Below, in pieces: positions 26,801-34,359 of a stretch of 64,000 bases of DNA. Under the pieces are notes generated by a model. The model saw only the letters and a list, made by a program, of their open reading frames with translations, was not told where the DNA came from and did not search any database. Position numbers and translations under genes: made by a program. Source of the DNA: Candidatus Baltobacteraceae bacterium (GTDB taxonomy: Bacteria; Vulcanimicrobiota; Vulcanimicrobiia; Vulcanimicrobiales; Vulcanimicrobiaceae); assembly GCA_036488875.1 (NCBI GenBank), contig DASXGW010000007.1, positions 124,001-188,000 on the forward strand, in the 5' to 3' direction. The first letter of the stretch is position 1. Every line of letters starts with the position of its first letter.

Positions 26801-26892
26801 ACCGTCGCAGCGGGGACTCGCGCCATCATTGCGGCGGCAATTAGCAATGTCACCCTGAGCGTAGCGCCGTAGGCGCGAAGTCGAAGGGTCAT
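23818..26892 (-). CDS. TonB-dependent receptor with carboxypeptidase-regulatory-like domain
   Basis: The 1024-residue protein begins at ATG 26892, in an ATGA overlap with the alkyltransferase-like stop. The signal peptide is encoded partly by the dispersed repeat. Residues 35-120 form a carboxypeptidase-regulatory-like sandwich (MHGLTFDSVDRRPLAGVAVT). The plug follows at about 140-270 (GFAAIRGGLANQIGYQLDGI), and the remainder is an outer-membrane barrel ending in YTLFTRFTL. This Oar/SusC-like layout is used to import large or complex substrates through the outer membrane. A canonical TonB box is not evident. The substrate is unknown; the downstream lipoprotein is the likely partner. Confidence 0.85.
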   Translation of the reverse strand: MTLRLRAYGATLRVTLLIAAAMMARVPAATVGSMHGLTFDSVDRRPLAGVAVTITAPSGSYKAVTDAHGFYSIVGIIPDTYALDANVKGYRAFHEAGVTITQDSNLTIDVALERETLREIARVTTHSASFPVQAHQPVDVYVVTPHEQSQLGGLPAFDNEAQLLNTLPGSTLVGGSSGSGLVGGFAAIRGGLANQIGYQLDGIDATDPITGYFINNTILNGSQAVDLTAGPGDASKGGSGSGFVNIVTKAGSYPSSGFVQFEGGGPAFEHNLDFEFGTATPNKRYSLFVSGRYGRDFGGVTAPPYGNTYGGSSTSFPDTVGQVQFETTNDTVVNGLIHFGRDDANTIQLWGVWGANKETGGYGIDPQTYPFYTGQAAYQQIYAATPQLLGVEAQKFGIPILNLNATNSSLSQKDTLGLMPFFPGQSAPNQPIGAVPNEVTTYDLMKIAYSRNLSSRTYLNARVYRTQNDVVDDFNDPNNVLFGYGLPSIGFSDNDVTRATQNTGYAVDLQQVIGNNHLLSAGVDSRFSRANLLGYVVSPTFVFAGPTIADFLPADPYLAATSGSAGTPGVFYGKRYPAFNETIDNDMYRTSFYATDNWNATDRLMLQAGVRYDRQTVPTAAGTYEANALDPRAYATWTIGRKRDTVLRAGYGHAATFAPLFQLVSEYTPPLGYKQYPATLSICGGPSAGFHAACPNYYDELVNAWWQGFGVNPVSFSRPQQSDSYDFSFEHAFAHDVGLKLTFFDRRDYGVIVNSQQVTVTGQGAVIPGTISVTNQGAAQTAGLEFQLSRQVSQGLSVQLNATYINQFVNYVTSNAFRPSVQPALLATGALFHPPYLSPLTGALTLDYHHQDWEVDPIFRFENGYPIGIWAMDPVYVNGVPMFVPNTNLYGGFGSQFCYYVDPQSPGTPQHPHIIGATGGGCSATLNGALTHRALFANLLVARSFEHGRVTVGFELQNVLGNYANYPYYNPGYVNNGYGAFGPGSGANPVLGLQGAVKAYPAGPYFTIPSGFGRQYTLFTRFTL
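26849..26891 (+). repeat. Dispersed repeat, copy 3, inside a signal-peptide region
   Basis: The copy has the conserved ends (GTCACCCTGAGCG and GCGAAGTCGAAGGGT). Its centre is a perfect GCGCC-GTA-GGCGC hairpin (26864-26876), so stem pairing is kept although the bases differ from copy 1. Read leftward it supplies the first fifteen codons of the TonB-dependent receptor, including part of the ATG. Confidence 0.8.
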
Positions 26893-27377
26893 ACCGGCAG
26901 TTTGCCGCCGGCGAGCGCTCGCCCCTTGCGCTCGAAGGCAACCAGCGCTAGGCGGGCGCCGCCCGGCGTCGCCCCCTTGACCCGGCCGTCGGCTCCCACC
27001 ACCCGGTGTGCCGGCACGAAGAGCGCGATGGGCGTGCGCCCCATTGCCATTGCGACGCCGCGGTGTGCCAGCGGCCGGCCGATCGCGCGCGCCACGTCGG
27101 CGTACGAAACGAACTCGCCGAACGAAAGCCCCGCGACGCATTCCCACACGGCTTGCGAAAACGGCGTTCCGTCAAACTTCAACGGAAGATCGAAGCGGCG
27201 CAACCGCCGCGCGAAGTAGGCGCGCACTTGCGACGCCGCTTCGGCCAGCAGCGGATCTGCCGTGCGCCGCGCGGCCGGGGGGCGCTTACTTCGCACGAAT
27301 CGCGCGGCAACGATGGCGCCTTGCTCGCTTTCTATCTCGAGAGCGAACCGTAAAGGTGTGAGTATCGTTAAACCCAT
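26889..27377 (-). CDS. Alkyltransferase-like (ATL) protein of the MGMT/Ogt family, catalytic Cys replaced
   Basis: The 162-residue product aligns along the O6-alkylguanine alkyltransferase family: the helix-turn-helix region FGEFVSYADVARAIGRPLAH is near 87 and the active-site loop reads LFVPAHRVVGADG near 118. Active enzymes have PCHR; here GCA encodes Ala in place of the Cys. Cys-less ATL proteins (PWHR in E. coli) bind alkylated guanine and hand the lesion to nucleotide-excision repair, so a lesion-binding role is more likely than direct reversal. GKLPV is the last segment before TGA, which overlaps the receptor ATG. That link to an outer-membrane receptor is odd. Confidence 0.85.
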   Translation of the reverse strand: MGLTILTPLRFALEIESEQGAIVAARFVRSKRPPAARRTADPLLAEAASQVRAYFARRLRRFDLPLKFDGTPFSQAVWECVAGLSFGEFVSYADVARAIGRPLAHRGVAMAMGRTPIALFVPAHRVVGADGRVKGATPGGARLALVAFERKGRALAGGKLPV

Positions 27378-27428
27378 AGGTATGGACGCCGCGGCATGCT
27401 AAAATGCTCCTCTGCGGGAGGCCCGTTT

Positions 27429-28778
27429 TTGATTGGTTTGATCGTACGCGCCGTTGCCATTTCGTGCATTGGTGCGTTGGCCGCCTGTTCCGGAGCGCTT
27501 CCGGGGCGGGGTATTCTCGCGCCTAACTCCGAGGGGCTCGGTCCCGACGACGGTTACTATCCGCTCGCGAGCGCCGCCGCGATGCGTCCGGTGTGCCCGC
27601 CCGCCGAGGCGCCCGGCGAGATGCGCTGTTTTGCGTGGATGCGCACCGATCTGCACCCGCAAGCGCAGTATGGGAAAGGCATTCCCAAAGGCGTCGGGTA
27701 CACGCCCGCGCAGATCGCCGACGCGTATGGTCTCGATACGAGCAAAGGCGGCGGTCAGACCGTCGCGATCGTCGACGCGTTCGGCGACGACACGGCGGAA
27801 TCGGATCTTGCGACGTATCGCCAAGCCGCGGGTCTACCGCCGTGCACGATCGACAACAGATGCTTGCGCATCCTCAACGAAGACGGACAGCCGTCGCCGC
27901 TTCCGCCGCAGCCGAAGACGTCGTCAAATACAATCGGATGGGCGTTTGAAGAAACGCTCGATCTCGACGCGGTATCCGCTGCGTGTCCGAAGTGCAAGAT
28001 CGTGCTGCTGCAGGCGAGCAAACAGTACAGCAACTCGCTGTATAGAGCCGCCGCGACGGCGGCGCGTTTGGGAGCCAACGTCATCACCAACTCCTACGGC
28101 GGCGGGGAAGCGCTGCCGGCGGCGCCCAAGGCGTTCGAGCAGCCCGGGCACGTGTACGTCGCGAGCGCCGGCGACTACGGCGGCGGTGCCAGCTACTACA
28201 GCGGTGTGAACTACGGCGGTCCGCAAATGCCGTGCGCCTACGCCAACGTCGTGTGCGTCGGCGGCACGCGGCTAACGCACAAGAACGGAAAATGGCATCA
28301 AGTCGTGTGGAACGATCTTGCCGACGGCTCGTGCGGCAGCGGCTCGTCATCGTGCGGAGCAACGGGAAGCGGCTGCAGCCAGATTGTTCACAAGCCGTCG
28401 TGGCAAACCGACAAAGGCTGTACGTGGCGCAGCGAAACCGATATCGCCGCGACCGCGAGTCCGTTCGCGCCGTTTGCCATCTATAGCGCGCTCTTCAAGA
28501 AGCTCTACGGTTCGGGATGGCAGCCGTTCGGTGGAACGAGCCTCTCCGCGCCGTTGATCGCCGGTATGTTCGCGCTCGCCGGAAACGCTTCGACGCGCCA
28601 TGGCGCCAAGGAGATTTGGCAGAAGCACGGCGCGCTCAACGACGTCGTCAAAGGAACGAACATCGATCCTCCCCTCACCGGTGCGTGCGCGTCGAGCGCT
28701 ACGTACATCTGCGTCGCCGGCCCCGGTTACGACGGACCGAGCGGCTGGGGCACACCCAACGGAACAGGAGATCTCTAA
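27429..28778 (+). CDS. S53 (sedolisin) peptidase lipoprotein 1
   Basis: TTG 27429 is preferred because GGGAGG lies seven bases upstream; ATG 27396 would add eleven residues with no ribosome site. The 449-residue product has a lipobox (GALAACSG) and a short 70-90-residue stretch before the catalytic domain, which starts at VGYTPAQIADAYGL. The sedolisin triad is present: Glu and Asp in FEETLDLDAV (about 174/178), the oxyanion Asp in SAGDYGGG (about 248) and Ser in GGTSLSAPL (about 369). The Ca2+-site tail GYDGPSGWGTPNG is intact. Sedolisins are acid-active serine-carboxyl endopeptidases. The usual long prodomain is missing. It is first of three tandem copies. Confidence 0.88.
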   Translation: MIGLIVRAVAISCIGALAACSGALPGRGILAPNSEGLGPDDGYYPLASAAAMRPVCPPAEAPGEMRCFAWMRTDLHPQAQYGKGIPKGVGYTPAQIADAYGLDTSKGGGQTVAIVDAFGDDTAESDLATYRQAAGLPPCTIDNRCLRILNEDGQPSPLPPQPKTSSNTIGWAFEETLDLDAVSAACPKCKIVLLQASKQYSNSLYRAAATAARLGANVITNSYGGGEALPAAPKAFEQPGHVYVASAGDYGGGASYYSGVNYGGPQMPCAYANVVCVGGTRLTHKNGKWHQVVWNDLADGSCGSGSSSCGATGSGCSQIVHKPSWQTDKGCTWRSETDIAATASPFAPFAIYSALFKKLYGSGWQPFGGTSLSAPLIAGMFALAGNASTRHGAKEIWQKHGALNDVVKGTNIDPPLTGACASSATYICVAGPGYDGPSGWGTPNGTGDL

Positions 28779-30145
28779 TGCAGCGCCGTTTGCTCGCGCT
28801 CGCCATTCTCGTTGCGATGACCGCGTGTTCGGGACACTCGTCCGGCGGCGGCATGCTGCCGTCGACGCCCGAGAGTACGACGCTCGCACAGCCGATCGAC
28901 GATCTCGACGCCGGATTGACGCCCGCCAACGGCTACTATCCGATGACGACGCCCAGCGCCGCGCGGCCGATGTGTCCGCCGTCGCCGCGCCATACGTTTC
29001 GCTGCTTCGGCTGGATCCGCACCGATCTCGTCGCGGTTGCGCGAGGCGACGGAGTTCCAGCCAATGTCGGCTACACGCCGTCCGAAATTCAGTCGGCGTA
29101 CGGTCTCGACGTCAGCCGGGGTCGCGGTCAAACGGTCGCGATCGTCGACGCATACGGTTACCGGGCAGCGGCGACGGATTTAGCGGCGTACCGAAAAGCC
29201 GCGAAGCTGCCGCCGTGTACCACCGCCAACGGCTGCTTAAAAATTCTCAATCAGTTCGGCGCAACGGCACCGTTGCCGGCGCAGCCGCCATCGACGGGTA
29301 TCGGCTGGCTGTACGAACAGTCGACCGATCTCGACGCCGTTTCCGCCGCGTGTCCGCTGTGTCACATCACGCTGGTCGAGGCAACCAATGCGCAAACGCT
29401 TTCCACGGCGGTTGGGGCGGCGCTACGCCGGAGCCACATCGTGAGCATGTCGTGGGGCGGCCCCGAGTCGGGACAGTCGCCGAACTCCGGCCTGCCGTCG
29501 CACGGTTACGCTCTCGTCGCCAGCGCCGGCGATTTCGGGGGCGGGGGCTTGCAGCAGGCCGGCGGACCCGCCAATCGGGGCGGCCCGCAGATTCCGTGCT
29601 CGTGGGCGACGGTCGTGTGCGTCGGCGGAACGCGTCTAACGCACAGCGGAGCCGCGTGGACCGAGACCGTCTGGAACGACGAAGCCTTTCGCCAGTGCGG
29701 CAGCGGCACGGCGCCGTGCGGTGCGACCGGGAGCGGGTGCAGCCGGATCGTTCCCAAGCCGGCCTGGCAGCACGACGTAGGCTGCCGCATGCGGTCGTCG
29801 GTGGACGTCTCCGCCGACGCGTCGGTCCGCACACCGTTTGCGGTCTATAACTCGAACTTTAGAAGCCCTTCCACGCCGTCTCCGTGGGCGGGCATCGGCG
29901 GAACGAGCCTGGCAGCCCCGTTGATCGCGGCGGCATTTGCCTTGGCGGGCAACGTCGCCAGCCGGCATGGCGCGATGGAGCTGTGGCAGAAACACAACGC
30001 CCTGCGCGACGTCGTCACAGGCAGCAACGTGTACCTGCCCGTTACCGGGCCGTGCGCGTCGAGCGTCCCCTACATCTGCGTCGCCCGCAGCGGCTACGAT
30101 GGTCCGACGGGCTGGGGAAGTCCCAAGGGCACGTCAAACTTCTAA
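28778..30145 (+). CDS. S53 (sedolisin) peptidase lipoprotein 2
   Basis: The 455-residue product starts at ATG 28778, sharing one base with the TAA of the first copy, with AGGAG nearby. The lipobox is LVAMTACSG. Triad positions match copy 1: YEQSTDLDAV (Glu and Asp), SAGDFGGGG (Asp) and GGTSLAAPL (Ser). The tail GYDGPTGWGSPKG is also kept. The mid-region is similar to copy 1 almost throughout (for example CGATGSGCSRIVPKPAWQ against CGATGSGCSQIVHKPSWQ), so the two are recent paralogues by tandem duplication. Both should be anchored outside the cytoplasmic membrane. Confidence 0.88.
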   Translation: MQRRLLALAILVAMTACSGHSSGGGMLPSTPESTTLAQPIDDLDAGLTPANGYYPMTTPSAARPMCPPSPRHTFRCFGWIRTDLVAVARGDGVPANVGYTPSEIQSAYGLDVSRGRGQTVAIVDAYGYRAAATDLAAYRKAAKLPPCTTANGCLKILNQFGATAPLPAQPPSTGIGWLYEQSTDLDAVSAACPLCHITLVEATNAQTLSTAVGAALRRSHIVSMSWGGPESGQSPNSGLPSHGYALVASAGDFGGGGLQQAGGPANRGGPQIPCSWATVVCVGGTRLTHSGAAWTETVWNDEAFRQCGSGTAPCGATGSGCSRIVPKPAWQHDVGCRMRSSVDVSADASVRTPFAVYNSNFRSPSTPSPWAGIGGTSLAAPLIAAAFALAGNVASRHGAMELWQKHNALRDVVTGSNVYLPVTGPCASSVPYICVARSGYDGPTGWGSPKGTSNF

Positions 30146-30169
30146 GAGCTACTCCCGGAGGTACACACA

Positions 30170-31594
30170 GTGAGGCGTTTTCTCATTGTCGCCATGGCTG
30201 CCGTAGCAGCGGCGGCGCTGGCGGCGTGCAGTCACTCGTCGCTCCAGCAATCGCTCATACCGTCGGCGCCGAACGCGCAAGTTCCGAGCGCGGTTTCGGA
30301 ATTTACTCCGATGAATCAAGAAGAACTTCGAGTGATGGAAGTGCCGAGGTATCGCGCGTGCCCCGCGGCGGCGCGCGGTCACTTTGAGTGTTATGCGATT
30401 CTGAGCGCGGCCTCTCTGGATGCGACGCTGCCGCGATCTTCGTCGTGCCAGCACGAGCCGGGCTGCTACGAGGCGTCCGATTTGCAGGCAGCCTACGGCG
30501 TGACGAGCGCGGCGCAAACGGGCGGCAAGGGCGTGACCGTTGCCGTCGTCGATGCATTCGGCTATAAGGGCGGCTATAAGGGCGCGGCTAGGGATCTTGG
30601 TTTGTACCGAAAGTTGTCCGGTTTGCCTGCGTGCGGTAAGGGCTGCTTCAAGATCGTGAATCAAAGCGGCGGAGCAAAGTTACCCCCGGCGGCCTCGGGG
30701 TCTAACGCCGGCTGGATGGCCGAACAAATGCTCGACATCGACATGGTGTCGGCAATGTGTCCAAACTGCAACATCCTGCTCGTGCAAGTCAATTCAACGC
30801 AAGACATGGATCTCGTGGCCGGCGTAACCGCCGCTCTGAAGACGGCCACGATCGTCAGCAACTCCTGGGGTGGGGCCGAGTTTCTGCCGACCTACCCGAC
30901 GTTCGATTCGCACCCGGGCAAAGTTATTACGGCAAGTGCGGGTGACGACGGCGCGGGCGCGCCGGTGAGCCAGGGCGGCAACAGTCCCGAATCGCAGCCA
31001 TGTGGATTCGCCGGCGTCGTTTGCGTCGGCGGAACGTCGCTGATGGTCAGCAACGGCGTGTATCAAGGCGAGAAAGTGTGGCAAGATTTTCGCGTTACGA
31101 ACAGCAGCGGGACGCAAAACTACGGCGCGACCGGAAGCGGCTGCTCCGCCATGGTTGCCAAACCGTCGTGGCAAAAGGATAAGGGTTGCAAGAAGCGCTC
31201 GGCGGTCGATATTTCCGCCAACGGGGATCCCGGCACGGGCGTCGTGATAGCCTGTACTCCGTGTGCGGCACTCTATCACTTTCCGAACGCGTATATTATC
31301 GGCATCGGCGGCACCAGTGAAAGTTCGCCGATAATCGCGGGTATGTACGCGCTCGCCGGTAACGCGGGATCGCTATCGAGCGCTCCTCAAAGGATCTGGA
31401 CGAGTTCCAAGAGCAGCTTCCACGACATCACCAGCGGATTCAACGATTCGGGTAAGCTCAATCCCCCGCTGCAAAGCGGCGACACCCGAACCGGACTCAT
31501 CTGCAAGAAAGCGATCGCGTATATCTGCAAAGCAGGCCCGGGCTACGACGGTCCGAGCGGCTGGGGTTCGCCCAAGGGTCTCGGCGCGCTCTAA
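30170..31594 (+). CDS. S53 (sedolisin) peptidase lipoprotein 3
   Basis: GTG 30170 lies eight bases after CGGAGG. The 474-residue product has the lipobox AALAACSH. Triad: AEQMLDIDMV (Glu and Asp), SAGDDGAG (Asp) and GGTSESSPI (Ser). It is more divergent than the first two: an extra Cys-containing insertion (SSCQHEPGCYEASDLQ) before the catalytic core, a double GGYKGG-type loop after AVVDAFGYK, and Lys-rich surface segments. The Ser loop GTSESSP is closer to canonical sedolisins (GTSxSTP) than its neighbours. Substrate specificity may differ from copies 1 and 2. Confidence 0.88.
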   Translation: MRRFLIVAMAAVAAAALAACSHSSLQQSLIPSAPNAQVPSAVSEFTPMNQEELRVMEVPRYRACPAAARGHFECYAILSAASLDATLPRSSSCQHEPGCYEASDLQAAYGVTSAAQTGGKGVTVAVVDAFGYKGGYKGAARDLGLYRKLSGLPACGKGCFKIVNQSGGAKLPPAASGSNAGWMAEQMLDIDMVSAMCPNCNILLVQVNSTQDMDLVAGVTAALKTATIVSNSWGGAEFLPTYPTFDSHPGKVITASAGDDGAGAPVSQGGNSPESQPCGFAGVVCVGGTSLMVSNGVYQGEKVWQDFRVTNSSGTQNYGATGSGCSAMVAKPSWQKDKGCKKRSAVDISANGDPGTGVVIACTPCAALYHFPNAYIIGIGGTSESSPIIAGMYALAGNAGSLSSAPQRIWTSSKSSFHDITSGFNDSGKLNPPLQSGDTRTGLICKKAIAYICKAGPGYDGPSGWGSPKGLGAL

Positions 31595-31597
31595 GCG

Positions 31598-32098
31598 ATG
31601 ATTCGAACGGCGACGTTCGCCGTCGCGATGACGATGGGGCTGCTCGCGGTGTGTGCCGCGGCAGCCCCATCGCGCGACGGAGCGTCGATCGTCGACTCCG
31701 GATCGACCAATACGGCCGGCTACACGATCGACGTCTGGTCCGACGGCAGCGCGTCGGTCACGTATCAAAATCGCACGAATGCGGCGGCTTCACCCAAGTC
31801 GTTTACCGTCTCGCCCTCGCTGGCCGCCCGGTTTTTTGCCGCCCTCAAAGCGGCGCGTGCCGGCAAACCGCGAGTCGAACCGTGCATGAAGAGCGCCTCA
31901 TTTGGAACCTCCACGCACGTGCGATGGCACGGCTGGACCTCTCCGGATCTCGACTGTCCGCCGAGCGATAAGCTGACGTCGGCCATCGTCGACGACGTCA
32001 ACGCGATTAGTGCGGCCGGCAAGGTCGCGGTACCGGTACGCGGCGGCATGTTTCCCGGCGGTCCGCCGCGGGTGATCGTCAGTCCTTTGCCGACATAA
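31598..32098 (+). CDS. Small secreted protein of unknown function
   Basis: The 166-residue product starts four bases after the third peptidase gene. An N-terminal signal peptide (AVAMTMGLLAVCAAAAPSR) is followed by a beta-rich domain beginning GYTIDVWSDGSASVTYQNRT and two Cys residues in a loop (PCMKS and DCPPSDK). I recognise no family. Its place directly behind three exported peptidases suggests a shared transcript and possibly an accessory or inhibitory role, by inference only. Confidence 0.55.
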   Translation: MIRTATFAVAMTMGLLAVCAAAAPSRDGASIVDSGSTNTAGYTIDVWSDGSASVTYQNRTNAAASPKSFTVSPSLAARFFAALKAARAGKPRVEPCMKSASFGTSTHVRWHGWTSPDLDCPPSDKLTSAIVDDVNAISAAGKVAVPVRGGMFPGGPPRVIVSPLPT

Positions 32099-32104
32099 TA
32101 GCTC

Positions 32105-32881
32105 GTGGACGACCGCATCGCGCTCAGCATCGTCATTCCGGCGTATAAAGAAGCGCATAAAATCGCCGCGGACGTCGAAGCCGCCGACGCGTTTTTAGCC
32201 ACGAACCACATCGGCGGCGAAATCATTCTCGTCGACGACGGATCTCCCGACGGCACGGCACAAACGGCACGCGACCTGCAGCGCAGCTATTCGGTGCTGC
32301 GCGTCGTTTCCTACCAACGCAATCGCGGAAAGGGACACGCGATTGCCGTCGGCATGGCTCAGGCGCGCGGCGACTTCGTCATGTTTGCCGACGCGGGCTT
32401 GTGCGTGCCCTACGACGTAGCGGTGATCGGCCTCAAGATGCTCGAGCTGGATATGTGCGACATCGCTCACGGCTCGCGGCGCATGCGCGGCAGCATCGTT
32501 AAGGCGCAGCCGTTTTACCGCCGATTGGGCTCGCAGATCTTTCGGATGCTCGTGTATACGGTGGTCGGTATTCCGTCCTCCATTTCGGACACGCAATGCG
32601 GCTTCAAGATCTACCGGAGGCCGATCGCGCAGCACCTGTTCGGACAGATCGTCACCGACGGCTTCATGTTCGACATTGAAGTCATCTTGCGCGCGCTCAA
32701 GGAAGGGCATCGGATCTTGGAGTTTCCCGTCCTTTGGAGCAACGACGCCGACACGCGTTTTAATCCCGGCAGCGGCTCGCTGCGCAATCTCAAGGAACTC
32801 GCCCACATTCGTTGGGCGCTTACGATGGAGCGCGGCGCGCCGTCGCAGCGCGAAGCGGTCGTTGTCGACGAAGTGGCCTAA
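32105..32881 (+). CDS. Family 2 glycosyltransferase (dolichyl-phosphate glucosyltransferase-like)
   Basis: The 258-residue product starts at GTG 32105. It has the GT-A core: SIVIPAYKEAHKIAADVEAA at the N-terminus, ILVDDGSPDGT near 41, RNRGKGHAIAVGMAQARGDF near 73 with FADAGL replacing the usual DxD region, and DTQCGFKIYRR near 163, a motif of DPG/DPM synthase-like transferases that move sugar from a nucleotide donor to polyprenyl phosphate. No C-terminal membrane helices are present. It is followed after one base by a methyltransferase gene, consistent with a small glycan- or lipid-decoration operon. Confidence 0.85.
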   Translation: MDDRIALSIVIPAYKEAHKIAADVEAADAFLATNHIGGEIILVDDGSPDGTAQTARDLQRSYSVLRVVSYQRNRGKGHAIAVGMAQARGDFVMFADAGLCVPYDVAVIGLKMLELDMCDIAHGSRRMRGSIVKAQPFYRRLGSQIFRMLVYTVVGIPSSISDTQCGFKIYRRPIAQHLFGQIVTDGFMFDIEVILRALKEGHRILEFPVLWSNDADTRFNPGSGSLRNLKELAHIRWALTMERGAPSQREAVVVDEVA

Positions 32882-32882
32882 G

Positions 32883-33572
32883 GTGCTTGCGCCGTTGACG
32901 GCGGAGCAGGAGCGCATCAGCAACGAGTTCATGCGCGAGTGGCTCGAGGAGCTTCGGCAGCACTACTCGATCGCCGAGCGATTCAGTCACGGTTATCCCG
33001 TTACCGTTTCCGATTTTCCGTTCGTTTCGACGCTCGAAGTCGGTGCGGGCCTGGGCGAGCATCTGCACTACGAGACCTTGAGCGCCGAACAGTTGCGCAA
33101 CTACACGGCGATCGACCTTCGTGCGAACATCGTCGAGGCGCTGCGGGCGGCGCTTCCCCAAATACGCGTGCTGCAGGCCGACTGTCAAGAACCGATGGCG
33201 ATTGCCGCCGGGTCGATCGACCGCATTCTGGCCATCCACGTTCTCGAGCATCTTCCGAATCTGCCGGCGGCGGTCGAAGAGCTGCACCGCGTCTGCGTCA
33301 AGCCGGCCGGGCGGCTGATCGTCGTGATTCCCTGCGAGGGCGGCTTCGCGTACTCGCTCGCGCGCAAGATCTCCGCCGAACGATTCTACAAGCGGCGGTT
33401 CGGCGGTTCGTACAAGTGGCTCTATTCCCGCGAGCACATCAACCTTCCACACGAAGTTCTCACCGAGCTCGAGCGATACTTTACCGTCGAGCGCCGCTCG
33501 TATTTTCCGCTGCCGTTCTTACCGGCAACGACGATGAACCTCTGCATCGGCCTGCGCCTGAAACCGAGGTAA
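32883..33572 (+). CDS. Class I SAM-dependent methyltransferase
   Basis: GTG 32883 starts a 229-residue product one base after the glycosyltransferase stop; a longer frame upstream lies over that gene. The SAM-binding motif STLEVGAGLGEHLHYETL appears near 57, the acidic strand YTAIDLRANIV near 82, and the post-motif DRILAIHVLEHLPNLPAAVE near 118. These are UbiE/type 11 methyltransferase features. It ends MNLCIGLRLKPR. Target unknown; its tight fit between a glycosyltransferase and PPK2 suggests a glycolipid or polyprenyl-linked substrate, as inference. Confidence 0.85.
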   Translation: MLAPLTAEQERISNEFMREWLEELRQHYSIAERFSHGYPVTVSDFPFVSTLEVGAGLGEHLHYETLSAEQLRNYTAIDLRANIVEALRAALPQIRVLQADCQEPMAIAAGSIDRILAIHVLEHLPNLPAAVEELHRVCVKPAGRLIVVIPCEGGFAYSLARKISAERFYKRRFGGSYKWLYSREHINLPHEVLTELERYFTVERRSYFPLPFLPATTMNLCIGLRLKPR

Positions 33573-33573
33573 C

Positions 33574-34359
33574 GTGGATCTCAAAAACAAGAAAGACGCG
33601 AAGAAAATCTTGGCGGCGGACGTCGAGCGTTTGGCCGAGCTGCACGATCTCTTCGCGACGCAAACCAATCGCGCGCTGCTCATCGTTCTGCAGGGCATGG
33701 ATACGGCCGGCAAGGACGGCGTCATCAAGCACGTGATGTGCGGAATGAACCCGCAAGGCGTTAACGTCTACGGCTTCCGTAAGCCTTCGGAAGAGGAAGA
33801 GCGCCACGATTTCTTGTGGCGGGAAAGTAAGGTATTGCCGGAACGCGGGCGCGTCGCCATTTTCAACGGGTCGTATTACGAGGAAGTCCTGGTCGTTCGC
33901 GTCGAGCAGGACCTTTTGAAAGAGGAGAGCGCGACCAATGGCCATCGCGTGTGGGAGCATCGCTACGAGGATATCAATGCGTTCGAACGCCACCTGACGC
34001 GCTGCGGCACGATCGTGCTGAAGTTCTTCCTGAATCTGTCGAAGGAAGAGCAGCGCGAACGCCTGCTGGCGCGCTTGGAAACGCCGGACAAAATGTGGAA
34101 GGCGTCGGACGCCGATCTCGCGGGGCACGCGAAGTGGGACGCCTACGCGCACGCGTACCGGCAAATGCTCGAACACACCAACACCGAGTGGGCGCCGTGG
34201 CACGTTATCCCGGCCGATCGTAAGTGGCTTGCTCGCGCACTGATCGGACGCACGATCGTCGAGAGGCTCGAGTCCTTAAAACTTACATATCCCGCGATCC
34301 CGCCCGAGCGGCGCAAGCGCTACGGCGAGCTGGCCGCGCAGCTCAAAGCCGAGGAGTAA
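33574..34359 (+). CDS. ppk2: Polyphosphate kinase 2 family protein (PPK2)
   Basis: The 261-residue product starts at GTG 33574, one base after the methyltransferase stop. It has the single-domain PPK2 pattern: Walker A GMDTAGKDG near 41-49, then NPQGVNVYGFRKPSEEEERH and DFLWR, the lid segment LPERGRVAIFNGSYYEEVLV, and HVIPADRKWLARALIG near 210. Such enzymes transfer phosphate between polyphosphate and nucleoside mono- or diphosphates. The conserved lid usually reads FNRSxYE; here Arg is Gly (FNGSYYE), which might affect catalysis. The last 17 bases overlap the convergent Skp-like gene. Confidence 0.9.
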   Translation: MDLKNKKDAKKILAADVERLAELHDLFATQTNRALLIVLQGMDTAGKDGVIKHVMCGMNPQGVNVYGFRKPSEEEERHDFLWRESKVLPERGRVAIFNGSYYEEVLVVRVEQDLLKEESATNGHRVWEHRYEDINAFERHLTRCGTIVLKFFLNLSKEEQRERLLARLETPDKMWKASDADLAGHAKWDAYAHAYRQMLEHTNTEWAPWHVIPADRKWLARALIGRTIVERLESLKLTYPAIPPERRKRYGELAAQLKAEE

